A stretch of DNA of 32,513 nucleotides from Diplosphaera chodatii. Its lineage: Eukaryota > Chlorophyta > Trebouxiophyceae > Prasiolales > Stichococcaceae. The position numbers and the translations under genes are program-made. Positions 10,075 through 20,821 of the stretch are shown here, in pieces (position 1 is the stretch's first letter; every line of letters begins with the position of its first letter). The notes under the pieces are model-generated. The model saw nothing but the letters and a program-made list of their open reading frames with translations. It searched no databases and had not been told where the DNA came from. The stretch is taken from positions 1 through 32,513 of the forward strand of contig JAALGY010000055.1 of the NCBI GenBank assembly GCA_032358165.1. The letters run 5' to 3'.

Positions 10075-10945
10075 TGATCACGTGCCACACCACCGAGCTT
10101 GAGGTGCAGTCCCAGCTGCAGGAAAGCCTCATTGAGCCCTGGGCTGCATAGATCAATGTGCTGCTTGGGGCCTTGGGTGGTCAGCCGCAGCGCATACCCT
10201 GCAGGCGACCGGCGCCAGCCGCTGAAAGGTGCTCTGCAGAGCAGCCCCTGCCACTGATCACGTAACCGCCCCCTGAGGCTCCTGCGGCACATGCAGCCGT
10301 GGACCGCGCTTCCAGAGCCCCAGAATGCATAGTTCAACTGATATCCTGGGGCCTTGGGCGGTCAGCCGCGGCGCATACCCTGCAGGCGACCGGCGCCAGC
10401 CGCTGAAAGGTGCTCTGCAGAGCAGCGCCTGCCACTGATCACGTAACCGCCCCCTGAGGCTCCTGCGGCACATACAGCCGTGGACCGCGCTTCCAGAGCC
10501 CCAGAATGCATAGTTCGACTGATATCCTGGGGCCTTGGGCAGTCAGCCGCGGCGCATACCCTGCAGGCGACCGGCGCCAGCTGCTGAAAGGTGCTCTGCA
10601 GAGCAGCGCCTGCCACTGATCACGTAACCGCCCCCTGAGGCTCCTGCGGCACATACAGCCGTGGACCGCGCTTCCAGAGCCCCAGAATGCATACTTCGAC
10701 TGATATCCTGGGGCCTTGGGCGGTCAGCCGCGGCGCATACCCTGCAGGCGACCGGCGCCAGCCGCTCAAAGGTGCTCTGTGCCACTGATCACGTAACTGC
10801 CCTCTGAGGCTCCTGTGGCAGATACAGCCGTAGAGCGCGCTTCTCGAGCCCCAGAATGCATAGTTCGTCTAGTATCTTGGGGCCTTGCGTGGTCAGCCGC
10901 GGCGCATACCCTGCAGGCGACCGGCGCCAGGCCCTGAAAGGTGCA
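10075..10945. repeat. 181-bp satellite array, about 4.5 units
   Basis: GCGCATACCCTGCAGGCGACCGG recurs at about 10190, 10371, 10552, 10733 and 10905. The first three steps are 181 bp. The fourth is about 172 bp because a ~13-bp piece at an internal palindrome (GCTCTGCAGAGC) is deleted in that unit. Other landmarks are CTGATCACGTAAC(C/T)GCC and CCCCAGAATGCATA. A much older partial unit lies at 10075-10155. Inner units differ at only a few positions. The period is not a multiple of 3 and no long frame persists across units, so the array itself is probably non-coding. Confidence 0.93.
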
Positions 10946-11599
10946 GCCACGCTTACCGTCTGGATGGCGGGCGGTTGGGCAGCGGGGACCCGGGCCGGGC
11001 GGCGTTGCAACTGTATATGCCTACAAACCGTCATCAGACCTGCCCTGAGCGGTCCCGGCCCTTGCCGTGCCGTCTGACACCCGGCTGACTTGCAAGCATC
11101 GCTGCCATCGGGTGCCGATTCACATATTCTGAAAGGCAGCATCCGGACGTGCTGAGGGCCAGGATCACTCGAGCATAGGTACAGAAAGCTCATGCAAGTG
11201 GTGCGGCGTTGCTGGGCTACCTGTAGGAGCGGCGCCGCGCGTGTGTGGGGAATTGGCACAGGCCTAAGTACAGCGAGCTGAGTCTCGGCCCCCAGCGCCC
11301 GCTGCCTGTTTGTTCCCGATGTCTTCCGCGCCTGGAGCAGGTTCATCATGATTTACCACACGGATGCAGCAACGCTACCGACACGCAAACGCCTGTCAGG
11401 AGCCCACTGCTGGGGCAGGCATACCAGAAGCATACGAAACTACACCCAGCTGTGCTCTCACCCATGCCATCTCCTTTCTGGCAACATGTAGCCGCCGACG
11501 CAACGCATTGCAGTTGCTTTGGACAGTGCCTAACTGCGCAGTGCGCTGTGCAAGCTGCTGGTACGCAAAAGCTGCCTGGCATGAGAAACACCACCATCA
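10946..11599. other. Between the 181-bp satellite and the coiled-coil gene
   Basis: Open frames exist on both strands (plus 11245-11607, minus 11349-10789), but the latter is largely translated satellite. Neither shows clear splice borders. This is the 3' flank of the gene ending at 11600. Nothing firm is called. Confidence 0.3.
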
Positions 11600-14500
11600 T
11601 CATATGACATACAGCGGTGCGGTGAGTGCTGCAGACGCCTCACAAGGGCGCAAGAGACGGGAGAAGGTCTCGAACGCACCCACCTCACTGTGTGACCGGT
11701 ATGCCTCTGACAGCGCGACCACCAGCTGACCCTCCACCTGAGCGAACGACTGACAAGCTAGGGCGATCTGCAAGTCTGCAAATTCCATCGCCTCTTGCGC
11801 CTGGAGGCGCTCCTTGTCACGGTCCTGCATGTAGGGCTCGAGGGCATCGCCCCAAAGGATATGCTGCTCCGCCAGCTGCTGCATGGCTGTCTCCTTGGCA
11901 TCCAGCGCCTCGGCCACCTGGTGACCGCAGTAAATCCATCAGCAACCCAGCAGCGTCTCACGAAGTGTGACTTCCCTGTCAGCACCACACTTACCTTCCA
12001 TCATGCAGATTCGCTCCGCAACTCGCGCAACTCACAGCGTCACACAGAACCACCTGCTGTCGCGCTGCTTCCGCCACCGCCAGGGCCGCTGTCAGGTCCT
12101 GCTCCAGGCGGGCCTCGCGTGCGGAAGCGGCGGCGTCGGCCTCCTGGTGGGCCGTCCGCTGGCTGGCGAGCTCCGTCCGCAATTGGGCCACCTCCTGCAC
12201 GCGCTGCGCAACCTGCAGGCCAGCGGCCGCCGCAGCCTCCGCCGACTCGGACACCTGGAGGTGATTGCACCACCAGCATCACAATGTGCTGCCATTCAGC
12301 CAGCATGAAGCTGGACATGGGCCTGGCGGGGTCTGCAAACGGTAAAAGCATTCCTCAATTGGTCACTGCCAACCCAGGCAGCACAGAAAGGGTGAGAAAA
12401 AGCGGATGACCTCGTAGCATGGCAGACACGAGGATCAGATGGTGCACATCCATGCTGTGGCGACCCTTGAAAACGTCATGCAACATGACAGTCCAGTGCC
12501 GGCACCCTGGCCGCAGTCGCCTTTCGCTTTCACCATGGTCGCAGCACACCTTTGCCTCGAGTGCCGCCACGTCTTTATGCGCGCCCTCCAGCTGCCCACG
12601 CAGCTGCCCTGCCTCGCAATCGCTTGCGGCAACCGCCTCTGCCTCCTCAGTCACCTGACAGAGCGCAAAACTCACATCTTCACACAATCTGAAAGCCCAA
12701 GCACATGGCTTGCTGAGCATCTTGATTCGCCAGCAGAGTGGCTAGGGTGCACCCCGCTTGCAGCACCCCCGACTCACTTTGATGCGCAACGCCGCCACCT
12801 CCTCGTTGGCGCCGCGCAACTGCGTCCGCGCCTCCTCCAACCGCTGCTCGGCGGCACTGGCTGCCTCAGCTGCTGGCGGTCCCCCGGACTCCAGACGCTC
12901 GGCATCCGGCGTGGCCGCTGCCACCACCTGCAGCAGACCCCACACAAGCCTCGCACCCAGCAAGGCTCCTCAGGACGACCAGACGGCTGCAGTCAAGGCA
13001 TTGTTCGTGTGGACAACTGCATGACGGCCCCCCCAGCTACCCCAATGAAAGCTAATATGTACAACATCTGGCGACTCACCCAGAGTGGAAGACAGAAGGC
13101 ATGTCCATCAAGATGGTTCATGGGTTCACCTCGTCTGCAACGATGCCAAGCGCGGGGCCGGCCACCACTCCGGTTGCGGACGACTGCTGGCTGGCATTGG
13201 CAGCTGGAGCGCCGCGCGGCACTTGCGCGGCTGCACAACACCAACAGGGCGCCTGACCTTGGCACAAAATCGGTGGGTTTGGCGAGCCTTCAAGCTAGCA
13301 GGTTCTTGAGTGGAGGTGCAAACCATACTGTTTATTTTGCTCTTATCAACAGAGGGGCACGATCCACAACACCCAACGGCATTGCACCTGACGGTGCTCG
13401 GACGGTCCTGCCCGGGGCAGGGACGCTGCCGCTCACCAGCGCCGCCTGCACGCTTGCGCCGCGCGGCTGCACAACGACCTTCACCCGCTTCTTCTTGGCT
13501 GGGTGGGCCACGCTCCCGCCAGACTTGCGTCCCTCGCGCCGCTTGCTGCGCTGTGACGGCTGTCGCGGGCTCGAGGCCTGGCTCTCGCCGCCCTGCCCGT
13601 GACCGCCCGGCTTACCTACAACACACTCAGTGCCCTGCGTCAGGCGGATGTGCATGCATGCACAGGAGCGCGTCGTGCATGCATGCAGTGACGGATGTTG
13701 AAGGCAGACACGACGCACGCTTTGATGGCGAGCGCGGGGGCGGCGCTGCCGCCTGCTGGCGCTGCTTCACTGCAGGCAGCCGGAGTCCACATTGAAGACC
13801 GTGACCAAACGCAGGTGGCCGACATGCCGTTGTGGCGACGGTGCTGATTCAGCACCAGGCACACCCGCTTCTGGCGCGAAGAAGTCCCGAAGCCACTGCC
13901 TCCAGTTGTCCCGCAGCACATCCTTCTCTGCAGGCTCCAGCGGCCTGCTCCTGACGCCGTCCTGCAGCATTGGGGGCGGCGTGCAATGCAGCACATCCTG
14001 CTGGCCGTTGCTGGCACTTGGCGCAGGCAACAGGAGCCGGCGCAGGCAAATGCACACCGCTCGCACACTCACCCTGCTGCCGACCGCCAGGGAGTCGGGC
14101 GAAAAGTCCAGGGACCTGTCAGGCGCTGAATCAGGTTTTTCATGCCCTGGCCGTGGATCGGCAGCGGGCTGCACGAGTTCATCTGACTGCAGAAAGGACC
14201 GGCAGCATTGTGTCACAATGTCCTCAACAGCTAGAACTGTGGACACGCCCGGGGTCGGGCGGAAGCCCAGAACCTCTGTATTACGCTGGTATTTGAGAAA
14301 CACCACGGCGGGCTTGCCCTGTTCTCTGATCAATGGTGCTATTGGGTCACCAGGACAAATTACGTCCTTCAATGTGCTTGTGCCCTTCACATACATCGGC
14401 CTGGCAGCCATTGTGCAACATGCTGCGTGTGGCGATGCTTTGTGTGCCCGCAAACTGCGGTTGCAATGATGAATTCCTGGCGCAATGCTTGACATGCATG

Positions 14501-14965
14501 ACATGCATTGACATGCAGGCCCGTACATTGTACCACCTGCCACAGGGATCCTGCATGTTGCCATGAGGTGCAAGCAGTTTTGCACACACGTGATGTTTGC
14601 AGGGAAGATGCAGATCGGCATGCAGCGTCGCAAGGGCCTCTTGGTCATCGCAGTGTGGTTGTGAGTGCAGATTGCATGCATGCCAGAGTGGCTCATCTCA
14701 GGGCTCTGAGCTCTGCTGAGCTGTCACTCTCCAGCTGCAGAGCGCCGAAGCCTGATAATCACCTTGGGTGATCCGGGCGTGTAAATGCCACACCGTGCGG
14801 GAGTAGCTTGGCAGCGGACCCTGCCCCGAGGAAGGCTATGTCAGGAGAACACGGCCTCGGACAGCATGCGATCAGCAGATGCTTTGCGCCGCAGAGCACG
14901 GACGGCTGCTCTCCAATTGCCAGCTGGGCTGTGGGCAGACCCAGGTCAGTGGCTACCGCCGCCAT
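11600..14965 (-). CDS. Predicted nuclear coiled-coil protein, 10 exons (629 aa)
   Basis: No family is recognised. Exons on the minus strand are 14965-14763, 14400-14073, 13997-13865, 13769-13693, 13634-13388, 13257-13130, 12927-12778, 12654-12550, 12254-12054 and 11917-11600 (TGA). All borders are GT-AG (GTGAGT at two donors), all phases agree, and the sum is 1890 nt. Residues 1-175 are mixed and probably folded. Residues 248-330 are Ser/Arg/Lys-rich with KRREGRK (278-284) and KKKRVK (294-299), a classical bipartite-like nuclear signal. Residues about 375-600 are rich in Ala, Glu, Gln, Leu and Arg with heptad spacing, a coiled coil; its four exons all start with GTG in phase 0, three directly after the acceptor in similar contexts. 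The ATG at 14965 is the first in frame. The stretch 14247-14161 could be an in-frame retained intron (GAG|gttctg to ctgcag|TCAG). A structural or chromatin-linked nuclear role is inference. Confidence 0.65.
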
Positions 14966-15075
14966 TGCCGATGCTGGTCGGTTGCATTGGTGCCTGCTAA
15001 ACCTGCTGCTGGGTGGTACTGCATGACGCGACCGTTCGTGCTCTGCCTGGCTGTACGACGAGCACAGCAGCTGAC
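14966..15075. promoter_or_regulatory. Shared 5' region of a divergent gene pair
   Basis: Only 110 bp separate the start codons proposed for the minus-strand coiled-coil gene (14965) and the plus-strand gene (15076). If both starts are right, the two genes share a promoter. No TATA-like or other named element is evident. Confidence 0.3.
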
Positions 15076-15642
15076 ATGTCCTTGCATGGCGCCCTATATG
15101 GGGTGTGGGGCCAGCTGCTTACGACCTGCATGTACGCCAATGCTCTGCAGCCTCCTGCCCATGACAAGCTGATGTGCTGGTGCAGGTGTTCGCTGCTGCC
15201 GGTGCAGAACATGCGTTTGACGTCTTACATCAAACACAACGCTGGGGCCCTCTCCCGCATCAGGTGCCCAGGTTCAACACTGGATGGCGGCTTCGTCGCT
15301 GGAGCCATGCAGTTGCACACTGTGCATCGTCACCACGCCCTGGCGCATCTCCAAGCCGTACTGACCACAGCTGGCTGCAGGTCAAGTTGCGTGGAGCGGC
15401 CCCATCACAACAGCGAGGGCGACCTGTATGCCACCAGCCTGCAGCACGGCCAGCATGCCGTCTGCGGCCCGCTGTCCACAGCACTGCAGCTGGGCGCACG
15501 GCCGCGGCGGTACACGGCGGCAGGCGCACTGCAGGTCGCAGTGCTGGCGAGGTGGCTGCTGAGGACGTTGGCTCAAGCTGACCCAGACGCTTGCAGCCGG
15601 GACACCGCAGCAGGCGGCTGCGGAGCCAGCAAGCGAGAGTAG
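15076..15642 (+). CDS. Small plus-strand gene, unknown function (up to 188 aa)
   Basis: One frame is open from ATG 15076 to TAG 15640-15642. Composition is protein-like, above all in the second half: RLTSYIKHNAGALSRIR, then SEGDLYATSLQHGQHAVCG, then a helical LQVAVLARWLLRTLAQAD near residues 150-170, ending GCGASKRE. Introns inside cannot be excluded: GTGCAG|GTGTTC at 15187 and GCTGCAG|GTCAAG at 15381 look like acceptors, but the uninterrupted reading needs none. The gene is divergent from the coiled-coil gene. Its TAG stop is useful evidence that TAG is a normal stop in this genome. No domain is recognised. Confidence 0.42.
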   Translation: MSLHGALYGVWGQLLTTCMYANALQPPAHDKLMCWCRCSLLPVQNMRLTSYIKHNAGALSRIRCPGSTLDGGFVAGAMQLHTVHRHHALAHLQAVLTTAGCRSSCVERPHHNSEGDLYATSLQHGQHAVCGPLSTALQLGARPRRYTAAGALQVAVLARWLLRTLAQADPDACSRDTAAGGCGASKRE

Positions 15643-15897
15643 GGGGGCACCGCGGGGGTGCGGCATTGATGGCTGCGTGCAGCCGCAGGTGTGCAGTGAT
15701 ATGCCAGCTGATTCGAGGGATTTGCGCACCTGCCTGGCCCGTGGTGTCTCATGCAACCGTGGCCAGAGCAGGCTGCCATGGTTGAGTTCATCGCTCTCTG
15801 TCAGCGATGCACGTGTGCCGCTTGCAGGTGGTGCACGCTCACTCATGCCGCATGTTGTGCACTGGGCCGAGGGACCACTGGCACATCAACCCCCTGA
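15643..15897. other. Possible upstream exons of the plus-strand coding stretch ending at 16146
   Basis: A plus-strand candidate exon at 15828-15898 (acceptor CTTGCAG|GTGG, donor CTGAG|gtgcgc) reads VVHAHSCRMLCTGPRDHWHI. Its end phase does not fit the following exon as modelled, so it is left unassigned. Confidence 0.25.
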
Positions 15898-16146
15898 GGT
15901 GCGCTGCCTGGCGCCCTGCTGACGGACATCGATGGCTGCGCCCCATACTGCGCTACACTGGGGTTGCTGTCCGAGTACTTGCAGTTGCACCGACTTGAGC
16001 AGGTCAAAGGCTCACTCTACTATGAGTGCTGCTCGCAGGTGTGGAGTCGAGGTGGCAAGACAGACGGCGGGTGGTGGGCAAAGCCTGATTTGCTAGATCG
16101 TAAATGGGCGAACGAGGGCAGGATCAGGCGCCCAGGCTGCGTGTAG
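15898..16146 (+). CDS. Plus-strand terminal coding stretch, unknown function
   Basis: The frame GALLTDIDGCAPYCATLGLL continues through LSEYLQLHRLEQ and GGWWAKPDLLDRKWANEGRI to a TAG stop at 16144-16146. The aromatic and charged composition is convincingly protein-like. An in-frame TGA at 15895-15897 means the exon must start after it, for example at CTGAG|GTGCGC or within the frame; no start ATG is present, so 5' exons are missing. Its 3' end converges on the gene ending at 16270, leaving 123 bp between them. The piece 16002-16037 (gtcaaa to tcgcag) is flanked by intron-like borders, but at 36 nt it is too short for a normal intron and reads through. No family is recognised. Confidence 0.38.
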   Translation, partial: GALPGALLTDIDGCAPYCATLGLLSEYLQLHRLEQVKGSLYYECCSQVWSRGGKTDGGWWAKPDLLDRKWANEGRIRRPGCV

Positions 16147-16269
16147 CAAGGAGGGATGGCAGAGCAAGGCGGCACTTGTGTTTTCCAGGCTGAAATCAAG
16201 TGTTGTCCGTAATGATACCAGAGTACACTGGATCCGAGTGTCACAACCACAACCGAGCAGACCACAGCA

Positions 16270-18788
16270 TCATGAGTCACACATCTCATTCATGTGCCTC
16301 TTCAGCTTCCTGACGAGTCGCTTGTTCCCACCCAGCGCCTCTCCGCCCCTTGCTGCAGGACGATCGTGTCCTCCCTGATGAGGCGACTCAGCTGCAGCAG
16401 TCACACACAGGTGCTAAGAACGGCTGTCACTCCCACAGTGTTTTACTGGGTGCATGCACTGCTCCGCGCCCACAAGAGCACGAGACAAGCACCAAGGTCC
16501 TTGGCACACTCCGATACAAAGCCTTGCTGAAGGGTGGCCAATGAGCAATGGAGGAGGCACAGAGCCAGCAACATCAGCAGATCCTGTGTCACTCCGAATG
16601 CGGCACAGCAGCCAACACTTAAAGTCCACAGGCCCTGGTCATACACAGCAGTGCAAAACCAAGGAGTCACCCACCTGCCGGGCAAACTCCTTCAGGCCCT
16701 GCGCCTTTGCCCGCTTTCGCAGCTCGCGCAGGCGCTCGCGGGGGTCGATAGAGGCGTGCTCCAGCGGCAGCGACACCTTTGGCGCTCCCTTGACGCTGAA
16801 CTTGGACACCAGCTCCCGCCACGCGATCATTCGCGTGTCCGCCACCGCCAGCCTGCACGCACAACAATCCGCGCTTTCAGCCACACCACAAGCGGTCAGG
16901 GACCCGCATCAGGCGCTGGCCATGTGCATGCAACATATGTGTGGCAACTTGGCGAGCAACATGTAGGATGCCGCGAGAGGGCTCACTGCAGCCGCCTGCT
17001 CGTGCCCATTGACAGGCCTGCCTGCGCCTCCGCGCCGTACTGGTCGTCGTCCGGCAGGTCTGCGCCGGTGATGAACGAGTGGTCATGCATGACGGTTGCT
17101 GGCAGCCGCAAGCAGGCCTGCATGTTGCGATTGTGGAGCAACACACCATGCAAACGCTCTGCAGCAAGGGTGCATACTACTCACGTGCTTTGAGAGCCCA
17201 CGCCTTGGCCAAGCTGAAGGCCAGCCAAAACGCTCTCAGCGCGTCTGACGGACTTCCCTTGGTCACAACGGCACCATGCCCAGGCTCAAAGTACTTGTGC
17301 TGCGTCAGCGCCTGCACATTGACAAGCGGCTTCAGTCGACTGCACAACTCTGTGAATGGACTGGCACATGGATGCAGGTGCAACGTGCAGGCTATGCAAG
17401 CTGAGCTGTGTGGTAAGGCATACCTTCAAGAGGCCCTCCTTCTCCAAGGCCAACAACCACCCGCCGTCAGTCGGCACATCATACTCAGCAAACTTCTTTC
17501 TGAGCTCCTCCTTGTGCTTGCTCAGGCTCTCGCCCGCAGGCACCTGGTGCACTGCATGTGCAGCATGACTGACATTGCACACCGCCTGTCTAGTTTGCAG
17601 CACAGGGTGGGGGTTTGCCAACTGACTGACATCAGAGAGCGAGGTGGCTGCCGGCAGCGCACCATGCACCGTGCCATCGCGGCCGGCGATCGCATACAGT
17701 GCTCGTGACTCTGGCTCGACACCAAAGCTGGCCGGCGAGCAGCCCGTCATCCCCGCAATGATCTCCAACGCCAGGTGGACATCGCTCCTGTGCAGAACCA
17801 CGGGCGCCTCAGCACACGCAGAGCACCTTTCAACATTCTTGTTGCGTGCCAGCACCACCGCCGTCACTCCCAGTGCAGTATGCAAGAATGACTCACCAGC
17901 TTGGGAACTCGTCGGTCTTGACCCGGATCCTGTACTGCAGGTTCTCTGATGGTTGCTGTGTCCCCCTTCTCGACTTTATCGGCCAGCACCTGCGCAAGGT
18001 CCAGACCATGATGTGTTGTATGTGCACCGTTGATCGAGGTGTGGGACAGTGCCAATCCAAATAAGCATCAGCATTTGGCTTGCAGCTACCTCCATCAGCA
18101 CCAGAGCCATGTTGTACGGCCCGCCCTTGCCGCTGCCGTCAGCCGGCAACGACAACACGGAGATCTTCTCGCCGTCCTCCTGCGCAACTAGCCCCATCGA
18201 TCAAGCTCTGATTTGGTGAGAGACACGCCTTCACATTGCTGGTTGTCGTATCATTGCGACAACGAGGACATGGTTGGAACTCACCTGCATATTGACGACG
18301 TGCAGTGGGTCGGGCTGCTCGTGGTTGGTGTTCAGCAGCCGTGCCACAGCCAACATCAGTGCCGCAGTGGTGTCAATGTCGCAGTCTGTGGGTGTTCTAT
18401 GGTGCAGGCTATCCAGCAGCTGCGCGGGCGAGTGCGGATCAACGCGCATCGTCGCCTGTGAGTACACAGCTGGCCCCGCCTCGTCCTCTGGCTTGACAAG
18501 GGCCCACAGCGCATCCACCTGGCACCTGAGCTGGGCGGTGAGCTGGGCGCCCTGTTTTCTCTGCACGCGCTCGTCCACCATGGAGGCAACATGGCGGCCA
18601 AGCCAGGTGAGCACGCCGTATACGTCTATAGCCCATGCGTATGTGTAGGTGAGCTTGGCAGGATCGTCAATCCTCAAGCTCAGGTCCTCAAGCGACTCCT
18701 CATCAAGGTCTGCAATGCCGACCTTGGCTGCTTGCAGTGCTTTCACTACGTCTGCAACACGGTCCTGCACCGTTCTTGCACCTTCCAT
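16270..18788 (-). CDS. Eight-exon gene, protein of unknown function (520 aa)
   Basis: Exons on the minus strand are 18788-18285, 18179-18090, 17945-17631, 17543-17424, 17311-17185, 17098-17014, 16852-16675 and 16413-16270 (TGA). All phases agree, and several donors are strong (GTGAGT at 18284 and 17184, GTATGC at 17423). The start ATG at 18788 (MEGARTVQDRVADV) is the first in a stretch that then stays open for 168 codons. Residues 1-168 are helical and acidic to neutral. Later pieces include VVLARNKNVER, SKHKEELRKKFAEYDV, DALRAFWLAFSLAKAWALKA and RERLRELRKRAKAQGLKEFA. The last exon ends in a basic KRLVRKLKR (504-512). The third exon's 5' border is the least certain; an alternative uses GATCCGG|gtcaag and a separate short exon. 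I recognise no domain. A soluble, partly helical nuclear or cytosolic protein is the most that can be inferred. Confidence 0.62.
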
Positions 18789-19487
18789 TGTGTTGATGGC
18801 CCAAGGTACGTCAGTGACAACATTTGGCAGGCTGGATTGCAGGGGCGCGTGCCGAGGAAGGCTCCAGGGCCGCCGACACCCTGGGACCATTTGATTGTGG
18901 ACCCCTGAGACCAGCCGCCAATTCAGTTGACGGCGGTGGACTTGAACATGCACTGGCGAAAGTACAGGACCGTGGCACATCTTCGCAACCACGCGAGAGA
19001 CGCCGTCCACAACACAGGAGATGCATGATGCTAGAGTTGTCCGGCAATCTCAAGGGATGCACCGGGCATAGCCCAGCAACGGCACAGCACTACTAGTATA
19101 GTGGTACTAAGGCAGAAGTATGTGCAGGTGTGTCAGCTGTCAGGATTGCATCGATACAGCAGATCGATGCTGTTGATTGGGCGCTACTTTGCCTATTGGT
19201 GGTGCAAACACCTAAGCAAGTATGTCTCTGCAAATCGACCAAAACCAGGTCATAAACAGCTGTTACGTCGGTCTAGCCTAGACCTCGTGATAGCAACGAT
19301 GGTTCGACATCACATAGCCTGCAACAATTCCACTACATACAGCCGCAGATTTGCTTCCACCGACTCTGCGTGCTCCCCTGCATCGATGCCAGCGCAGCAT
19401 CATGCAGAACACTGGCAAAGGCTGAGGCGCAGTCCGGCAGCTGGGCAGCCGTGAAGAGCGCCACAGTACCAACCAAATCACCCACGG
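18789..19487. other. Intergenic stretch upstream of the eight-exon gene
   Basis: From about 19080 to 19340 the sequence is visibly poorer in G+C than its surroundings (for example ACTACTAGTATAGTGGTACT at about 19090), as expected for promoter or intergenic DNA here. Open frames on either strand are short and lack splice borders. It should contain the promoter of the gene starting at 18788 and the 3' flank of the gene ending at 19488. Confidence 0.4.
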
Positions 19488-20821
19488 CTACCAGCAGTGC
19501 AGCCGCACGCCAGATGTTAGGTTGGAGCAGCAGGCACCACAGCAGTCGCAGGGGGCAGCTGGCCTGGCGTCAGCTGCGCCTGCTGCAGAGCCTGCTGCGG
19601 CGCTGCGGTCGGCTGCGTGAGCGTCTGTAGGGGTTCCACAGCTGGCTGTTGTGTGTGCACTGCAGGTGCTGCGATGCCCTGCCACTGCTACGGCGGCAGC
19701 GCCTGCTGCTGGCTGAGCTGTGACGGCATAGGCTGCTGCTGCGGAGGCTGCTGCGGCGGCGGTTTGCTGCAAGAATGGGCCTGCTGATACTGCTATGGCA
19801 ATTGCGGCTGCTGCTGCTGCTGGCGCTGAGCTGCCAGATGCCTTTTCTCGCAAGAGCCGCTCCCTGATCTTGATCTGCACCAGCCCTTGCAGAGTTTGCA
19901 GTTGCAGCCTGTTACGCATGTCCTTGCATGACCAATGCAGGCTGACAGAGACACGCAGCCAAGTTTACAGCAAGACATTTGCTGATAACACACCGGTAAC
20001 ATCCGAATGCTGGCGGCGCTGCACAATGCGCAGGCTAAGCTGTCTTCGGTCCTCCCTGTGCTCCGCCTGCAGCTGGCGAGTGGATAATACCGGACCTGCG
20101 CGGGCTGCAATGGCATCGGCTGCCCCAGCTGCCGGCTGAGCACCAGCGCCACCGCCTGCGGCAGCCTGCTGAGCACGCCCACCTGCAGTGGCCAGATCGA
20201 GCAGCATTTGGAGGCTGGGTGCGCAAGGCACATGGCTTGCGCAGCTTATCTGCCTAGCTATGCACAGACCGCATTGCACGAGCGATCCGGAGTTCCAGCA
20301 GAATAGAGAGGCTGACACCTGTGCCCAGCTCGGAGCGCGTGCGCGGCGCACGCAGCAGGTGCTGGCAAACGGCCAGCTCCGAGCGCAGGTGCGGCGACAG
20401 CAGGGCGCATGCTGCCAGACCTGCTCCCCTTCCTGCTGAACACCCTGCACACGATTTATTGACAAGTAGGCCCACTGGCGTGCCCACATGGCTGACTGAA
20501 TGCAACAGGATGTGTGGTTTTGCTTGCTAGTTGTAGGAGCATACAGCAGCTTGCAGCCAGTCACCTGCGGCGCCGGGGTCAAGCACAACAGCTGGCTGCC
20601 CTGCAGCATCGCCGCCAGAGCCATCGCCTCTCAGGATGATGGACGCCATGTCTGGAAACACGGCAACCTCGCTCGCCACCAAGTGGATCAGCAGCACCGC
20701 CAAATGGCTCGGGCTGCAGCGACACAGCCTGGACCTGCAGCATCTGCCACGGCTGTTGCTGTTGTGACTGCTGCAGGTGCCGTCGAGGTGGCTGATGAGG
20801 CTTCCGCGGCGGCTGCTGCAT
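19488..20821 (-). CDS. Five-exon gene or 3' extension of the U-box gene; helical protein with Ala/Gln-rich tail
   Basis: Minus-strand exons that agree in phase are 20821-20769, 20713-20565, 20420-20270, 20214-19994 and 19885-19488, 323 codons plus stop. The middle is convincing: HLVASEVAVFPDMASIILRG, LSPHLRSELAVCQHLLRAPR, SLSILLELRIARAMRLQMLL and HREDRRQLSLRIVQRRQ form a helical domain. The tail after IKIRERLLREKASG is Ala-rich, while the +1-shifted frame is Gln/Pro-rich with two in-frame TAGs, so the reading frame of the tail is uncertain. The ATG at 20821 is weakly supported. Alternatively these exons belong to the U-box gene ending at 21099: its last codon G|gtccgc fits in phase to an acceptor at CCCAG|GTCTTGG (about 21046), but that reading meets an in-frame TAG at about 20883. 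No family is recognised. Confidence 0.35.

Noticed and set aside
8338..10945. CRISPR-like regular repetition
   Set aside because: Units of 163 and 181 bp are head-to-tail without unique spacers, no cas-like gene is present, and the surrounding genes are eukaryotic.
12439..13602. Plus-strand 387-codon open frame
   Set aside because: Antisense to six phase-consistent minus-strand exons; its own composition is irregular.
13792..14469. Plus-strand 225-codon open frame
   Set aside because: It is the antisense shadow of exons 2 and 3 of the minus-strand coiled-coil gene, whose phases and borders fit much better.
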